From Lacihabitans sp. CS3-21 (GTDB taxonomy: Bacteria > Bacteroidota > Bacteroidia > Cytophagales > Spirosomataceae): a stretch of DNA of 64,000 bases. The translations under genes and the position numbers were made by a program. The stretch is from NCBI RefSeq assembly GCF_024343675.1, contig NZ_RJUD01000016.1, forward strand, positions 1 through 64,000. Reading direction: 5' to 3'. The notes beneath the pieces were generated by a model. That model was not told where the DNA came from and searched no databases. It was given only the letters and a program-made list of their open reading frames with translations. Position 1 is the first letter of the stretch, and each line of letters begins with the position of its first letter. Positions 1 through 9,096 of this stretch are shown here, piece after piece.

Positions 1-201
1 ACTCCAACCTTTGCAGCCATACCTTCAACAGGTATAATTGCATCGAGTTTACCTAATCCTGCGTCTGCATCACAAGATTATTCAGTAAGGGTAATTAACA
101 CTTTCGGATGTACTATTGATGTAACAGTTCCATTAGTAGCCAAAGATTGTACTTGTCCTGGTGGATACTGTGAGCCTGCAACGGTTACAAAAACAAAATA
201 A
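1..201 (+). CDS. C-terminal end of a secreted protein (partial, starts before the window)
   Basis: Reading frame 1 is open from the first base to a TAA at 199-201 and gives 66 residues. The fragment is rich in Ser, Thr, Ala and Val and carries a cysteine cluster near its end (DCTCPGGYC) before a short Lys/Thr tail. This resembles the end of an Ig-like or beta-sandwich repeat of a large Bacteroidetes surface protein, but no T9SS sorting domain is visible. A terminator hairpin follows at 255-293, and another secreted protein lies downstream on the same strand. The function cannot be given from this piece. Confidence 0.7.
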   Translation, partial: TPTFAAIPSTGIIASSLPNPASASQDYSVRVINTFGCTIDVTVPLVAKDCTCPGGYCEPATVTKTK

Positions 202-254
202 TGTTTGAACATTGAGTGAACTCAAAGCGTGAACTCAATCAGATAGATTAATAT

Positions 255-293
255 GCAAATACCTGAAATTAAACCTTCGGGTATTTGCTTTTT
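255..293 (+). terminator. Rho-independent terminator after the partial secreted-protein gene
   Basis: Thirteen-base arms (255-267 and 276-288, one G-T wobble) enclose an 8-base loop and are followed by five T. This separates the partial gene at the left edge from the next gene. Confidence 0.85.
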
Positions 294-363
294 AAACCCA
301 AAAAATAAATTAAAAAATTGGGTGAATTACAAAAAGTAGAAGTTTAAAACAATAAAACCTAAA

Positions 364-2349
364 ATGGAAAAATTCAATTTGAATTTCCGTTATCCATCCA
401 TAATAATACATATAATTCTTTTTGGGATTTTTTTCTTTTTTTCTTTCGAAAGCAAAGCTGAAAACAACGATTCCCTAAGTTTTATTTGTAAACGTCCAAC
501 CTTTACAACCAGACATAATGATGTAACTTCTCCAACTACAAGCGATGGAAGATTGCTTATTACAACAATAGACTACGCCACACATTACGAAATTATCGAA
601 GGCACCAATACACCTTTTGACTTTGCTCAGTCTGTTCCTTTACCGCCGCAACAATTTGAAATAGAAATAAAAAATATTTCAAACCCAACAGGTAAAAAGA
701 TATATAGAATTAGACTATACAATGAAGGCGAAAATTGCTACACAGACGAAACTGTTACCTTTGAACATATCAATTTTGCGGCAGACAGAGATTATGCTAC
801 GGTTGAGCTGGTTCAAGGCATAGATAACTCAACGCCTAAAATAGGTGATTTGGTCACTTTTACAGCGATTATTCAAAATAAAGGAACAAAAACTTCTGAG
901 GACATAGAAGTTAGATTGATTCAAAGTTTGAGTTTAGAAACCATTAATTTTTATACCGAACAAGGTCAGTTCACGTCGGTAGGTAACATCTGGAGAATCG
1001 GAAAACTCTCAGGAGGAAAATCAGTAAAGTTGGTTTTGAGATTGAAAGTAAAATCAACTGGATTGTCTTATTTATCTTCATTTATCTCACAAGAAGGTGT
1101 TAAAATATATGAATATGCCGATGCCCAAGCTTCTGGCATAGTAGGTGGAAAACGAAGCGGAACCAGCTGTGTAACCGTACCGATCGCTATTAATTCTGAC
1201 GAAGTTTATAAAATGGTCTTGAAAGAGTACAAGGGTATCAAATGGTATTATAAAGATGCTTCGGGCAATTTTTCTGAAATTAATGACAAAACTAATCCAG
1301 CTTTAGCGGTTATAAATCCAGACAGTTCATTGACCATCAAACAAGGCGGTGAGTTTTCATTTTCTAAAAAAGTAGGCGACTGTAACATCAGTAGTTGTTG
1401 CCCGGTTATTGTTGAATCTTGTTCGGGACCACCTATCGTGGTTGATTCGGTTTATTGCAACACCACTGTCGACAGTTACAATATCGTAATTCATCTTGAA
1501 AATGATAAATATAGTTTGATAGAGAAAGTGTTTTTTGCGATGGCCAACCTCAACTTTCCTGTACTTACCAACTATTTGAGTAGAATCAATACCTTACCAT
1601 TGACATCAAGTTCTGGTTTTGTGACTTCACTGGGCAACAGTTCTTACAGAATTGAAAATATTCCTGCCTTTATGCCGAATGTTACGCTGGTTTCCAGTGA
1701 CTTAACAGGTAAATGTCGGAACGTTAGAATAGTGAATGCTCCAAACTGTACCAAACCTTTGGGTATGCCAGTGTTGGATGAAACCACTCAGTTTATCAAT
1801 GAGGACCAAATGCCCCCGGCTTTTTTGGTTATTACAAAAGAAGCAGGTGCAGAAATCGTTTGGTTTGAAGACGAACTCGCTCAAAAGCAAATACATACAG
1901 GAAAGAAATTCAGAGCTAAAAAACCAGGTGTTTATTATGTGGCATTTCGCGACAAAAAAACCAAGAGTGTTGGTCCTACAGTAAAGGCTTATTTAAAAGA
2001 ATTGGCTGCTGAAAAACCAGGCAAATTTGGTGGTGAAGATGTTTGCGACTGCGACAATCCATTGATGGTTCCGCAAGGCGATTTAGGTGATTTGAGTTCG
2101 GCTAAGGCTTATCCCAATCCAGTAAGTGATTTGTTGACAGTAGATTATAGGATACCAAAAACTGCGGCAAAAGCTGCTTTAAACTTTTCAAATGTCAATG
2201 GAAAACAAATGAAATTGATAGAGTTATCCAAAACTACCAACTCAGTAAAAGTTGAGACCAATCGTTGGGTGGATGGCACATATTTCTACAGTCTTATAGT
2301 AGATGGGATTCGTACTTTCAGTCAAAAAATTATTGTTTCACATCAGTAA
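364..2349 (+). CDS. T9SS-sorted secreted protein with DUF11-like domain
   Basis: A 661-aa exported protein of unknown role. Residues 1-32 form a long hydrophobic leader ending near KAEN. Residues about 138-240 look like a DUF11/CARDB beta-sandwich, with the signatures VELVQG, GDLVTFTAIIQNKG and LVLRLKVKSTG. The middle holds Cys-rich Ig-like segments (NISSCCPVIVESC). The last 75 residues are a type-A T9SS C-terminal sorting domain: AYPNPVSD, then the beta-strand pattern ending in GTYFYSLIVDG and FSQKIIV. The protein is therefore expected to cross the outer membrane by the Por system and be anchored or released outside. It follows another secreted-protein gene but is separated from it by a terminator. 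Substrate or ligand is unknown. Confidence 0.85.
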   Translation: MEKFNLNFRYPSIIIHIILFGIFFFFSFESKAENNDSLSFICKRPTFTTRHNDVTSPTTSDGRLLITTIDYATHYEIIEGTNTPFDFAQSVPLPPQQFEIEIKNISNPTGKKIYRIRLYNEGENCYTDETVTFEHINFAADRDYATVELVQGIDNSTPKIGDLVTFTAIIQNKGTKTSEDIEVRLIQSLSLETINFYTEQGQFTSVGNIWRIGKLSGGKSVKLVLRLKVKSTGLSYLSSFISQEGVKIYEYADAQASGIVGGKRSGTSCVTVPIAINSDEVYKMVLKEYKGIKWYYKDASGNFSEINDKTNPALAVINPDSSLTIKQGGEFSFSKKVGDCNISSCCPVIVESCSGPPIVVDSVYCNTTVDSYNIVIHLENDKYSLIEKVFFAMANLNFPVLTNYLSRINTLPLTSSSGFVTSLGNSSYRIENIPAFMPNVTLVSSDLTGKCRNVRIVNAPNCTKPLGMPVLDETTQFINEDQMPPAFLVITKEAGAEIVWFEDELAQKQIHTGKKFRAKKPGVYYVAFRDKKTKSVGPTVKAYLKELAAEKPGKFGGEDVCDCDNPLMVPQGDLGDLSSAKAYPNPVSDLLTVDYRIPKTAAKAALNFSNVNGKQMKLIELSKTTNSVKVETNRWVDGTYFYSLIVDGIRTFSQKIIVSHQ

Positions 2350-2694
2350 TATTTTGTCACAAAAAGCTTTATTTACAAAGACTTTCCAAAGATTTTTGAA
2401 GCTATTATTGTGATATTTCATTGAATAAGTTCAAACTTTACTATTACACAAAGTTCTAGTATGCATACGTCAAAAGGTTATTGAAGTTGACAAAAGATTC
2501 TTTTCGAAATCTGATTTCAAATAATAACTTTGAGAGCCTTGGTAAACCTTCATGTAATAGTCTTCTATCTACTTCTTACTGCTAAAACCAAACCCTAAAT
2601 TCATCCATTTTTTTTTAGCTCAACCTTTTTCCAAAAATCACATTGAAAAGCCTTATTTTTTATGTTTTTTTGTATTCAATTTTAAAAATTCTGA
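2350..2694. other. Intergenic region before hslU
   Basis: 345 bases of AT-rich DNA with no open frame longer than about 20 codons and no strong hairpin terminator. It presumably holds the hslU promoter; I could not pick a convincing Bacteroidetes -33/-7 pair. Nothing else is seen. Confidence 0.5.
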
Positions 2695-4071
2695 ATGAAC
2701 AAAATAATAGATAACCTCACTCCTGGTCAAATTGTAGCGGAATTGGACAAATATATAATTGGTCAAAAAGATGCAAAAAAGAATGTAGCTATTGCTCTTC
2801 GTAACCGTTGGAGAAGGATGAATGCCACACCTGAAATGCAACAAGAAATTATTCCGAACAACATCCTTATGATCGGTTCGACAGGTGTTGGAAAAACCGA
2901 AATTGCCCGTAGATTGGCTAAAATTGCTGATGCACCGTTCACAAAAGTAGAGGCCTCAAAGTTTACTGAAGTTGGATATGTTGGACGAGATGTAGAAAGC
3001 ATGGTGAGAGATTTGGTTGACCAAAGTATCAACATAGTTAAGACAAAAAAGAAAGAGGAGGTAAAAATAAAAGCTACCGAAGCTGTCGAAGATAAGATAC
3101 TAAATATACTCATTCCTCCATTAAAAAAATCAAACGCTAAAAAAGACGAATTAGATTTGGATGCCCAAGAAGATTCAGAACTCAACCAGGAAACTAGGGA
3201 GGCATTTAAAAATAAACTGAAAAATGGAGACTTAGATAATAGAAAAATTGAGATCGATGTGGCTGGTTCTAGTGTATCACCAATTGGTGTAATGGGTGGC
3301 CCAATTGACGATGTTTCTATGATGAATATCCAAGAAATGATTGGTGGTTTTATGCCTAAAAACAATAAAAAGCGTAAAGTAAGTATAGCTGAAGCCCGTA
3401 AAATATTGATGGAGGAAGAATCTGCCAAGTTGATAGATATGGACGAAGTAAAAGAGGAGGCCATTTGGAAAGCTGAGAATTTAGGAATGATTTTTATTGA
3501 CGAAATAGATAAAATTGCATCCTCTGGTGGGAAGTCAGGACCAGATGTAAGTAGGGAAGGGGTTCAGCGAGACTTGTTGCCAATCGTTGAAGGTTCGACT
3601 GTCAACACCAAACACGGTGCCATTAAAACCGACCATATTTTATTCATAGCCGCGGGTGCATTTCATGTTTCAAAGCCATCCGATTTGATTCCAGAATTAC
3701 AGGGTCGTTTTCCAATCCGTGTCGAATTGGAATCTTTGACCGAAGATAATTTCTACCATATTCTGAAAACTCCAAAAAATGCTTTAACCAAACAATATGT
3801 GGCCATGCTAGAATCAGAAGGCGTAGGCCTAACTTTTAGCGATGATTCATTGCGAGAACTGGCATCTTTGGCGTTTCAAGCCAACTTAGAGGTAGAAAAC
3901 ATCGGAGCAAGAAGACTACAGACGGTGATGTCACATTTACTTAATGATATTCTTTTTGATGTGCCAGAAAAAATAATCCCAGGCTCAAATATAGAAATAT
4001 CAAAAGAAATGGTTTCTGAAAAATTGGCAAGCCTAATTAAGAATAAAGACCTGAGTCAGTATATTTTGTAG
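2695..4071 (+). CDS. hslU: ATP-dependent protease ATPase subunit HslU (ClpY)
   Basis: An AAA+ unfoldase that feeds substrates to the HslV peptidase in the cytoplasm. At 458 aa it has the usual family length. The start shows the family pattern LTPGQIVAELDKYIIGQ. Walker A is GSTGVGKT at 61-68 and Walker B is GMIFIDEID at about 264-272. Between them is the intermediate domain, with the charged stretch and GGFMP segment typical of HslU. The sensor region LQGRFPIRVEL and a short hydrophobic C-terminus (YIL), which docks in HslV, are present. No hslV lies next to it or elsewhere in the window, so the partner must be encoded elsewhere. The gene stands alone and ends at a strong terminator. Confidence 0.95.
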   Translation: MNKIIDNLTPGQIVAELDKYIIGQKDAKKNVAIALRNRWRRMNATPEMQQEIIPNNILMIGSTGVGKTEIARRLAKIADAPFTKVEASKFTEVGYVGRDVESMVRDLVDQSINIVKTKKKEEVKIKATEAVEDKILNILIPPLKKSNAKKDELDLDAQEDSELNQETREAFKNKLKNGDLDNRKIEIDVAGSSVSPIGVMGGPIDDVSMMNIQEMIGGFMPKNNKKRKVSIAEARKILMEEESAKLIDMDEVKEEAIWKAENLGMIFIDEIDKIASSGGKSGPDVSREGVQRDLLPIVEGSTVNTKHGAIKTDHILFIAAGAFHVSKPSDLIPELQGRFPIRVELESLTEDNFYHILKTPKNALTKQYVAMLESEGVGLTFSDDSLRELASLAFQANLEVENIGARRLQTVMSHLLNDILFDVPEKIIPGSNIEISKEMVSEKLASLIKNKDLSQYIL

Positions 4072-4106
4072 AAAAAAGTGTTTAATTTTTTTATTACGCT
4101 TTCATA

Positions 4107-4137
4107 TAAAAAATGGTCTCGTCGAGGCCATTTTTTA
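4107..4137. terminator. Bidirectional terminator between hslU and the thioredoxin-like gene
   Basis: Eleven-base arms (4110-4120 and 4124-4134, one wobble) with a 3-base loop, A-rich on the left and T-rich on the right. It can stop hslU transcription on + and the convergent thioredoxin-like gene on -. Confidence 0.85.
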
Positions 4138-4208
4138 TGAATAAAAAATCAGCACCAACTGACCTCAGCAAGGTCAGATTATGTTTAAGTGAGGTCTAAT
4201 TATGTTTC

Positions 4209-4739
4209 TTACATGGCCTTTTTGGCAAACAATTTACTATAGGTGATACCTTTATAGTTTTCAAATTGTTCTTTTTTGTGAAAATTTCCTCCAAAATATG
4301 TAATGATTTGGTGAAAATCTTTAGCATTCATATATCCTGGTACCGGTTGAATCATGTTGAATGATTCATCTAAATAAACAATGCTTGGGTAGCTCATTTT
4401 GCCTTGCAGAAGTGCAATGGCTACTTCATTGGATCGATTCGCTTCATCAAATTTATAAACAGAGGTTCCAAGTTTTATGCTTTTTTTAGACTCCGCATCT
4501 AGCTTTACAGCATAATAGTTTTGATTAACATAATTAATGACCTCAGCATTTGTAAAAGTCTCTTTATCCATCACTTTACACCATCCACACCAACCTGTAT
4601 ATACATCGATCAATACCTTCTTAGGTGTTATTTTCTGTTTGGCATAGGCTTCCTCGATGGTCAACCAATTTATTTTAGTTTGGGCATTTGCAAAAACTAC
4701 TGAAAGCAACAATATTAAAAAAGTCAATTTTATTTTCAT
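4209..4739 (-). CDS. Secreted thioredoxin-like protein (thioredoxin_7/DUF255 type)
   Basis: A 176-aa periplasmic or extracellular thioredoxin-fold protein. I use the ATG at 4739, which gives a clean Sec leader (MKIKLTFLILLLS, cleavage after FANAQ); the open frame extends three codons further to a TTG. The redox motif is GWCGWCKVMDKETF at about residues 50-63, and a cis-Pro context (MSYPSIVYLDE) follows near residue 117. The WCGWC site with Lys after it is typical of thioredoxin-like proteins acting as thiol reductants or chaperones in the Bacteroidetes envelope. The gene is monocistronic and convergent with hslU. The client protein is unknown. Confidence 0.8.
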   Translation of the reverse strand: MKIKLTFLILLLSVVFANAQTKINWLTIEEAYAKQKITPKKVLIDVYTGWCGWCKVMDKETFTNAEVINYVNQNYYAVKLDAESKKSIKLGTSVYKFDEANRSNEVAIALLQGKMSYPSIVYLDESFNMIQPVPGYMNAKDFHQIITYFGGNFHKKEQFENYKGITYSKLFAKKAM

Positions 4740-4787
4740 TGGTAACAATTCTTTTTTTATTCTAACGCAAATGCTGTTCCAAAAATT

Positions 4788-6671
4788 TCAATTCCAAATC
4801 GTATGAAAAAACTTTCCTCGCTCTGCATCAACTCTTTGGTAGGTGTGGGCCCCAAAAAAGTCTCTTTGGGCTTGGATAATATTGGCTGTTTGGAGGGAAG
4901 CATTTAGTGAGTTTACAAAATCGTTGGCAGAAAGCATACAAGGAATTGGAAGCTCTGATTCAATACTGGCCATGCAAAAACTTTTCAAAGCATATTTAGA
5001 ATTGCTTATTTCATCTGAAATTTCTTGGATATTAAACAAGTCATCTTCAATTTTAAAATACTCCTTTATTTTTTCCATTAGTGTACTTCTGATAATACAA
5101 CCATTGGTCCAAATTCTAGCAATTTCTGATAAATTGAGCTTCCAATCAAATTCATCAGAGGCAGTTTTTATCAATCCAAAGCCTTGTTGGTGATTAATGA
5201 TTCTCGCCAGTTTGTATGCATTTTTTACTTTTTCTAAATCAAGCTTGTTTTCGGAGATAGCTTTTTCAAATGCGAAATGCTTATATTTTTCTCTTATTGT
5301 AGAAGTATATCTTGCAAACAAAGCCGAGGTAATCAAGGTAGCTGGCAAGCCCATTTCTGTAGCGGTTACAGTCGTCCAGTTTCCAGTACCTTTATTGCCA
5401 GCTTGGTCTAAAATGATATCAATAAGCCATTTATCATCTTCTTTTTTTGTTAGGATTTTGGCCGTAATTTCCAACAGATAACTCTGGAGCTCGCCCTTAT
5501 TCCATTCTTCAAAAATTTCTGATATAGTGTTCGGATCTAAACCGTTTTTATATCTTAAAAGTGCATAAACCTCAGCTACGAGTTGCATTTCTGCATATTC
5601 TACACCGTTATGAACCATTTTTATAAAGTGTCCTGAGCCATCTGGTCCTATATAGGTACAGCAACTTTGTCCATTAGCGTCTTTGGCGGCTATTTTATCA
5701 AGAAACGGCTCAATATATTTATAAGCATCCAAGTTTCCTGAAGGCATTATGGATGGGCCTTTCAAGGCTCCTTCTTCACCACCAGATACACCTGTACCGA
5801 TAAAATGAATTCCATCTTTCGATAAGTAATCAATCCTTCTTTTGGTATCTTTAAAATGAGAGTTTCCTCCGTCTATTAAAACATCTTCCTTCTCTAAATA
5901 GGGTTTTATTTTGTCAATAAACTCATCAGTTTCAACACCAGCTTTTATCATCAAGAAAATCTTTCTTGGTGTTTGGAGAGACTTACAGAATAATTCTAAA
6001 TCTTCAAATCCTTGTGCTTGGTGGAGTTCCTCAAAATCTGAAATGAATTTTTCTGCTACTTTCTCCTCTTTTCCAGCTACAAACCGATTGAAAAGTGAGA
6101 GTTTCGTGCCATTATTGGCTAGGTTGCGGGCCAGGCTTTTCCCCATTACGCCCAAGCCTACTAAACCAAATTCACCCTTGTTTATTTTGGCTAAGGTTTC
6201 TTTTATCATTTCTTCTGGTGATTTGCTTAAATCTATATCTATTGCGTTTTGCGGCTCTTCCAATATATTAAATTGAGAATCAAGTAATTGACTTGGCATG
6301 AAATGTCCTTTTCGGGCGTTAATTCTAGCCTGAATAATCTCCTTCGTGCCTTTTAAATAAACGAAGACAATTTCATCTTTAATATTTTCTGATAAAATCT
6401 CACGATATTTTTCTTTGAGGGCTGAACATGCAAAAACCGCTGATTTATTATCGTTTATGAGATTTTTTGCCGATTTATTAATTCTATCTAACCATTCATA
6501 TCGATCTTCGTCTGTCAAGGGATTTCCAGCCGACATTTTAGCAATGTTTTTTTCAGGGTGAAAATCGTCTCCATCATAAAAACCAAGACCAAGTTTTTCT
6601 GCTAATAGTAAGCCAAGGGTGGTTTTACCACTTCCCGAGACGCCCATTATTATAAATATTTTTTTATTCAA
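4788..6671 (-). CDS. Bifunctional gluconokinase / 6-phosphogluconate dehydrogenase (decarboxylating)
   Basis: A 627-aa fusion of two consecutive enzymes. Residues 1-163 are a GntK-type gluconokinase: P-loop MGVSGSGKTT (9-18), GDDFHP (34-39), NPLTDEDR and the KGHFMP segment. Residues about 167-627 are a full 6-phosphogluconate dehydrogenase: NADP-binding GLVGLGVMG (169-177), DGGNSHFKDT (267-276), GVSGGEEGAL (294-303) and the catalytic GHFIKMVHNGVEY (347-359, Lys351). The C-terminal all-helical domain has the long repeat ending in GAHTYQR and the tail HTIWN. The protein would convert gluconate to 6-phosphogluconate and then to ribulose 5-phosphate with NADPH and CO2. No edd/eda or zwf genes lie nearby. 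The gene is single and divergent from the amidohydrolase. Confidence 0.93.
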   Translation of the reverse strand: MNKKIFIIMGVSGSGKTTLGLLLAEKLGLGFYDGDDFHPEKNIAKMSAGNPLTDEDRYEWLDRINKSAKNLINDNKSAVFACSALKEKYREILSENIKDEIVFVYLKGTKEIIQARINARKGHFMPSQLLDSQFNILEEPQNAIDIDLSKSPEEMIKETLAKINKGEFGLVGLGVMGKSLARNLANNGTKLSLFNRFVAGKEEKVAEKFISDFEELHQAQGFEDLELFCKSLQTPRKIFLMIKAGVETDEFIDKIKPYLEKEDVLIDGGNSHFKDTKRRIDYLSKDGIHFIGTGVSGGEEGALKGPSIMPSGNLDAYKYIEPFLDKIAAKDANGQSCCTYIGPDGSGHFIKMVHNGVEYAEMQLVAEVYALLRYKNGLDPNTISEIFEEWNKGELQSYLLEITAKILTKKEDDKWLIDIILDQAGNKGTGNWTTVTATEMGLPATLITSALFARYTSTIREKYKHFAFEKAISENKLDLEKVKNAYKLARIINHQQGFGLIKTASDEFDWKLNLSEIARIWTNGCIIRSTLMEKIKEYFKIEDDLFNIQEISDEISNSKYALKSFCMASIESELPIPCMLSANDFVNSLNASLQTANIIQAQRDFFGAHTYQRVDAERGKFFHTIWN

Positions 6672-6818
6672 AAAAGTAAAATTTTTTTCAAAATTATGGC
6701 CTTTTTATCTAATATTCCTTTTTTGTTTCGGAAAAATCTAAAAAAAAAGAATTTAATTTGGCAATAGGCCCATTGTTTCAAATCAACCCTTTAATTTTGG
6801 GTTGAAAACAAGAATTCT

Positions 6819-8009
6819 ATGTACATTTTAGAGAAAATAAAAAACTTAGCAAAGGAAAATTTAGAAAAAACGGTAAGGCTGAGAAGGCACTTACACGAAA
6901 ATCCCGAATTGTCTTTTTGTGAGTTTGAAACCGCCAAATATATAGCCGCTGAACTTAGGGGGATTGGCATAGAACCGCAAGAGGGAGTGGCCGGAACTGG
7001 CTTAGTAGCCTTGATATCAGGCAAAAATCCTGAAAAAAGAACAATTGCTTTGAGGGCAGATATAGATGCTTTGCCAATAGTTGAGTTGAATGAAATTTCG
7101 TATAAATCTAAAAATGAGGGTGTTATGCACGCGTGTGGACATGATGTACACACTGCTTCGTTGTTAGGTGCAGCTAGAATTTTAAATTCTTTGAAAGATG
7201 AATTTGAAGGTACTATAAAATTGATATTTCAGCCTGCTGAGGAAAAAGCCCCAGGCGGTGCATCGGTCATGATAACTGAGGGTGTATTGCAAAATCCAGG
7301 GGTTGATGCAATAATTGGTCAGCACGTTGCTCCAAATATTCCTGTTGGAAAAATTGGCTTTAGAGAAGGAATGTACATGGCCAGTACCGACGAAATATAT
7401 ATGAAAATTATCGGTAAAGGTGGCCATGGAGCAGCTCCACATCAAGCCATCGACCCCATAGTAGTCGCTTCTCATATTATTATTGCCCTTCAACAAATCA
7501 TTTCCAGAAATAGAAACCCTGCTTTTCCCTCTGTTCTCACACTTGGCAAATTTATAGCCGAAGGAGCAACCAATATTATTCCTAATGAGGTTTATATAGA
7601 AGGAACTTACAGGTGTATGGACGAAGGTTGGAGAGCCGAGGGATTAGAAAAAATGCAAAAGATGGCTGAAGGAATGGCTGAAGCAATGGGAGCTAAATGT
7701 GAATTTTGGATTGTTAAAGGCTACCCATTTTTACAAAATGATCCAGATCTTACCAAAGAAATGAGAGCCATTGCGACTGATTATGTAGGAGCTGAAAATA
7801 TTGTGAATTTGGATTTGTGGATGGGCGGGGAAGATTTTGCATATTATAGCCAAAAAGTTGCGGCCTGTTTTTATAGATTAGGTACTAGAAATGAAGAACT
7901 TGGCATAATTTCTGGTGTGCACACTTCCACCTTCAATATTGATGAAAAAGCCTTGGAAATAGGGCCAGGATTAATGGCATATATGGCCATTAAAAATTTG
8001 GAAAAATAA
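6819..8009 (+). CDS. M20 family amidohydrolase (N-acyl amino acid / hippurate hydrolase type)
   Basis: A 396-aa metallopeptidase-family amidohydrolase (M20D) expected to cleave N-acylated amino acids in the cytoplasm; there is no signal peptide. Motifs in order: RRHLHENPELSFCE near the start, ALRADIDALPI (77-87), the metal-binding MHACGHDVH (103-111, Cys106 and His108), FQPAEEKAPGG (137-147, catalytic and ligand Glu), GKGGHGAAPHQ in the dimerisation domain, and MGGEDFAYY plus GVHTSTFN near the end. It is close to IAA-amino-acid, hippurate and N-acetyldiaminopimelate hydrolases. The acyl substrate cannot be decided from the sequence. It faces the gnt-gnd fusion divergently. Confidence 0.88.
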   Translation: MYILEKIKNLAKENLEKTVRLRRHLHENPELSFCEFETAKYIAAELRGIGIEPQEGVAGTGLVALISGKNPEKRTIALRADIDALPIVELNEISYKSKNEGVMHACGHDVHTASLLGAARILNSLKDEFEGTIKLIFQPAEEKAPGGASVMITEGVLQNPGVDAIIGQHVAPNIPVGKIGFREGMYMASTDEIYMKIIGKGGHGAAPHQAIDPIVVASHIIIALQQIISRNRNPAFPSVLTLGKFIAEGATNIIPNEVYIEGTYRCMDEGWRAEGLEKMQKMAEGMAEAMGAKCEFWIVKGYPFLQNDPDLTKEMRAIATDYVGAENIVNLDLWMGGEDFAYYSQKVAACFYRLGTRNEELGIISGVHTSTFNIDEKALEIGPGLMAYMAIKNLEK

Positions 8010-8068
8010 AATAGCCAGATATTCTGATAAACTTACCACATATCGAATAGTGAGAGCGGAGTGAAATT

Positions 8069-8094
8069 TTGGCACAGTTTTTTCAATACTTTAG
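8069..8094 (+). promoter_or_regulatory. Possible promoter of the 98-aa membrane protein
   Basis: A TTG at 8069-8071 and TACTTTAG at 8087-8094 resemble the Bacteroidetes -33/-7 pattern (TTG, TAnnTTTG), though the spacing is short. The same ATACTTTAGCA string occurs before the DUF1080 gene near 19563. Confidence 0.3.
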
Positions 8095-8112
8095 CATAAA
8101 GAAACACCTTTT

Positions 8113-8409
8113 ATGCAATTTGTAATTATAAGTTTTCAGGTTTTGGGTTCAGTCTCACTTTACTATTGGTTTTTTTTCAATAGCGAATTTTTTTATCTGC
8201 TTAACAAACACAAAAATGCCAATCCGCTATATTTGTTTTTTTTACCTTTAGGTTTTATAGCCTATCCGGCTATTTTGGCTTTGGCTTATAAGGTTGCTTG
8301 GGATTATTTCGAAGAAGAATCTTTTTTGAATGCCATTTTGTTTTCTATGGTCCCAATGGTGTTTTTTTTCGTAGGTTTTTATGTTTTGAAAAAAATAAAA
8401 AGCTTATAA
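8113..8409 (+). CDS. Small membrane protein of unknown function
   Basis: A 98-aa protein with about three hydrophobic segments: residues 2-22 (rich in Phe and Tyr), about 40-62 (LYLFFLPLGFIAYPAILALAY) and about 74-93, ending in a short basic tail. It has no cysteine pair, enzymatic motif or recognisable domain. The gene is preceded by a promoter-like sequence and ends immediately next to the stop codon of the convergent endonuclease III gene, with no room for a terminator. Composition matches its neighbours, so it is probably a real lineage-specific inner-membrane protein. Confidence 0.6.
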   Translation: MQFVIISFQVLGSVSLYYWFFFNSEFFYLLNKHKNANPLYLFFLPLGFIAYPAILALAYKVAWDYFEEESFLNAILFSMVPMVFFFVGFYVLKKIKSL

Positions 8410-9096
8410 TTAGTTGATTGAAGGTAATTTTTTGTCAACTACAGTTATTCCATACTTCTGTATTTTCTCATATGATTTACAAAATTGAGTAATTCCGCAT
8501 TCTGAACATTTTGGGTTTCTCGCCAAGCAGGTATATCTTCCGTGTAATATCAACCAATGGTGTGCTTTAGGTATGATTTTTTCATCAAAAAGCTTAACCA
8601 ATTCTTTTTCCACCAATAATGGATTTTTGGCCTTTAAAGTCACCAAGCCCAAACGATGCGAAACCCTGAAAACATGGGTATCTACTGCCATAGTAGGTTG
8701 ATTATGAATTACTGAGGCTATAACATTGGCAGTTTTTCTGCCTACGCCCGGCATTTTAGTGAGTTCATCGATGGTGTCTGGCACTATGTTATTGAACTCC
8801 TCCACCAATATTTTGGCCATACCCACCAAGTGTTTAGCTTTGTTGTTGGGGTATGAAATACTTTTTATATATTCAAAAACTTCGTCGGAGTCAGATCTCG
8901 AAAGGCTTGTTGCATTGGGAAATCGCTTGAAAAGTTCAGGAGTTACCATATTCACGCGTTTATCGGTACACTGTGCCGAGAGAATCACCGCCACCAACAA
9001 TTCATAAGGATTGGAATAGCTCAGCTCCGTTTCAGGATTGGGCATATTTGCCTCAAAATATTCAACAAGACTTTTATAGCGTTCTTTTAGGGTCAT
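8410..9096 (-). CDS. nth: Endonuclease III
   Basis: A 228-aa DNA glycosylase/AP lyase of base excision repair that removes oxidised pyrimidines. The helix-hairpin-helix is MPGVGRKTANV (115-125) with the catalytic lysine at 121, followed by the catalytic aspartate in AVDTHVFRV (Asp139). A [4Fe-4S] cluster loop near the C-terminus has the classic spacing C-X6-C-X2-C-X5-C (Cys190, 197, 200, 206). Length and order match the family, with about 15 extra residues at the C-terminus. It is transcribed alone, convergent and abutting the 98-aa membrane protein gene. Confidence 0.96.
   Translation of the reverse strand: MTLKERYKSLVEYFEANMPNPETELSYSNPYELLVAVILSAQCTDKRVNMVTPELFKRFPNATSLSRSDSDEVFEYIKSISYPNNKAKHLVGMAKILVEEFNNIVPDTIDELTKMPGVGRKTANVIASVIHNQPTMAVDTHVFRVSHRLGLVTLKAKNPLLVEKELVKLFDEKIIPKAHHWLILHGRYTCLARNPKCSECGITQFCKSYEKIQKYGITVVDKKLPSIN

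Noticed and set aside
2763-3464. 233-aa antisense frame in hslU, plus similar long frames opposite other genes (e.g. 43419-44078, 36578-36907)
   Set aside because: They mirror the codon structure of strongly recognisable genes on the other strand and have Ser/Phe/Leu-rich content with no motif.
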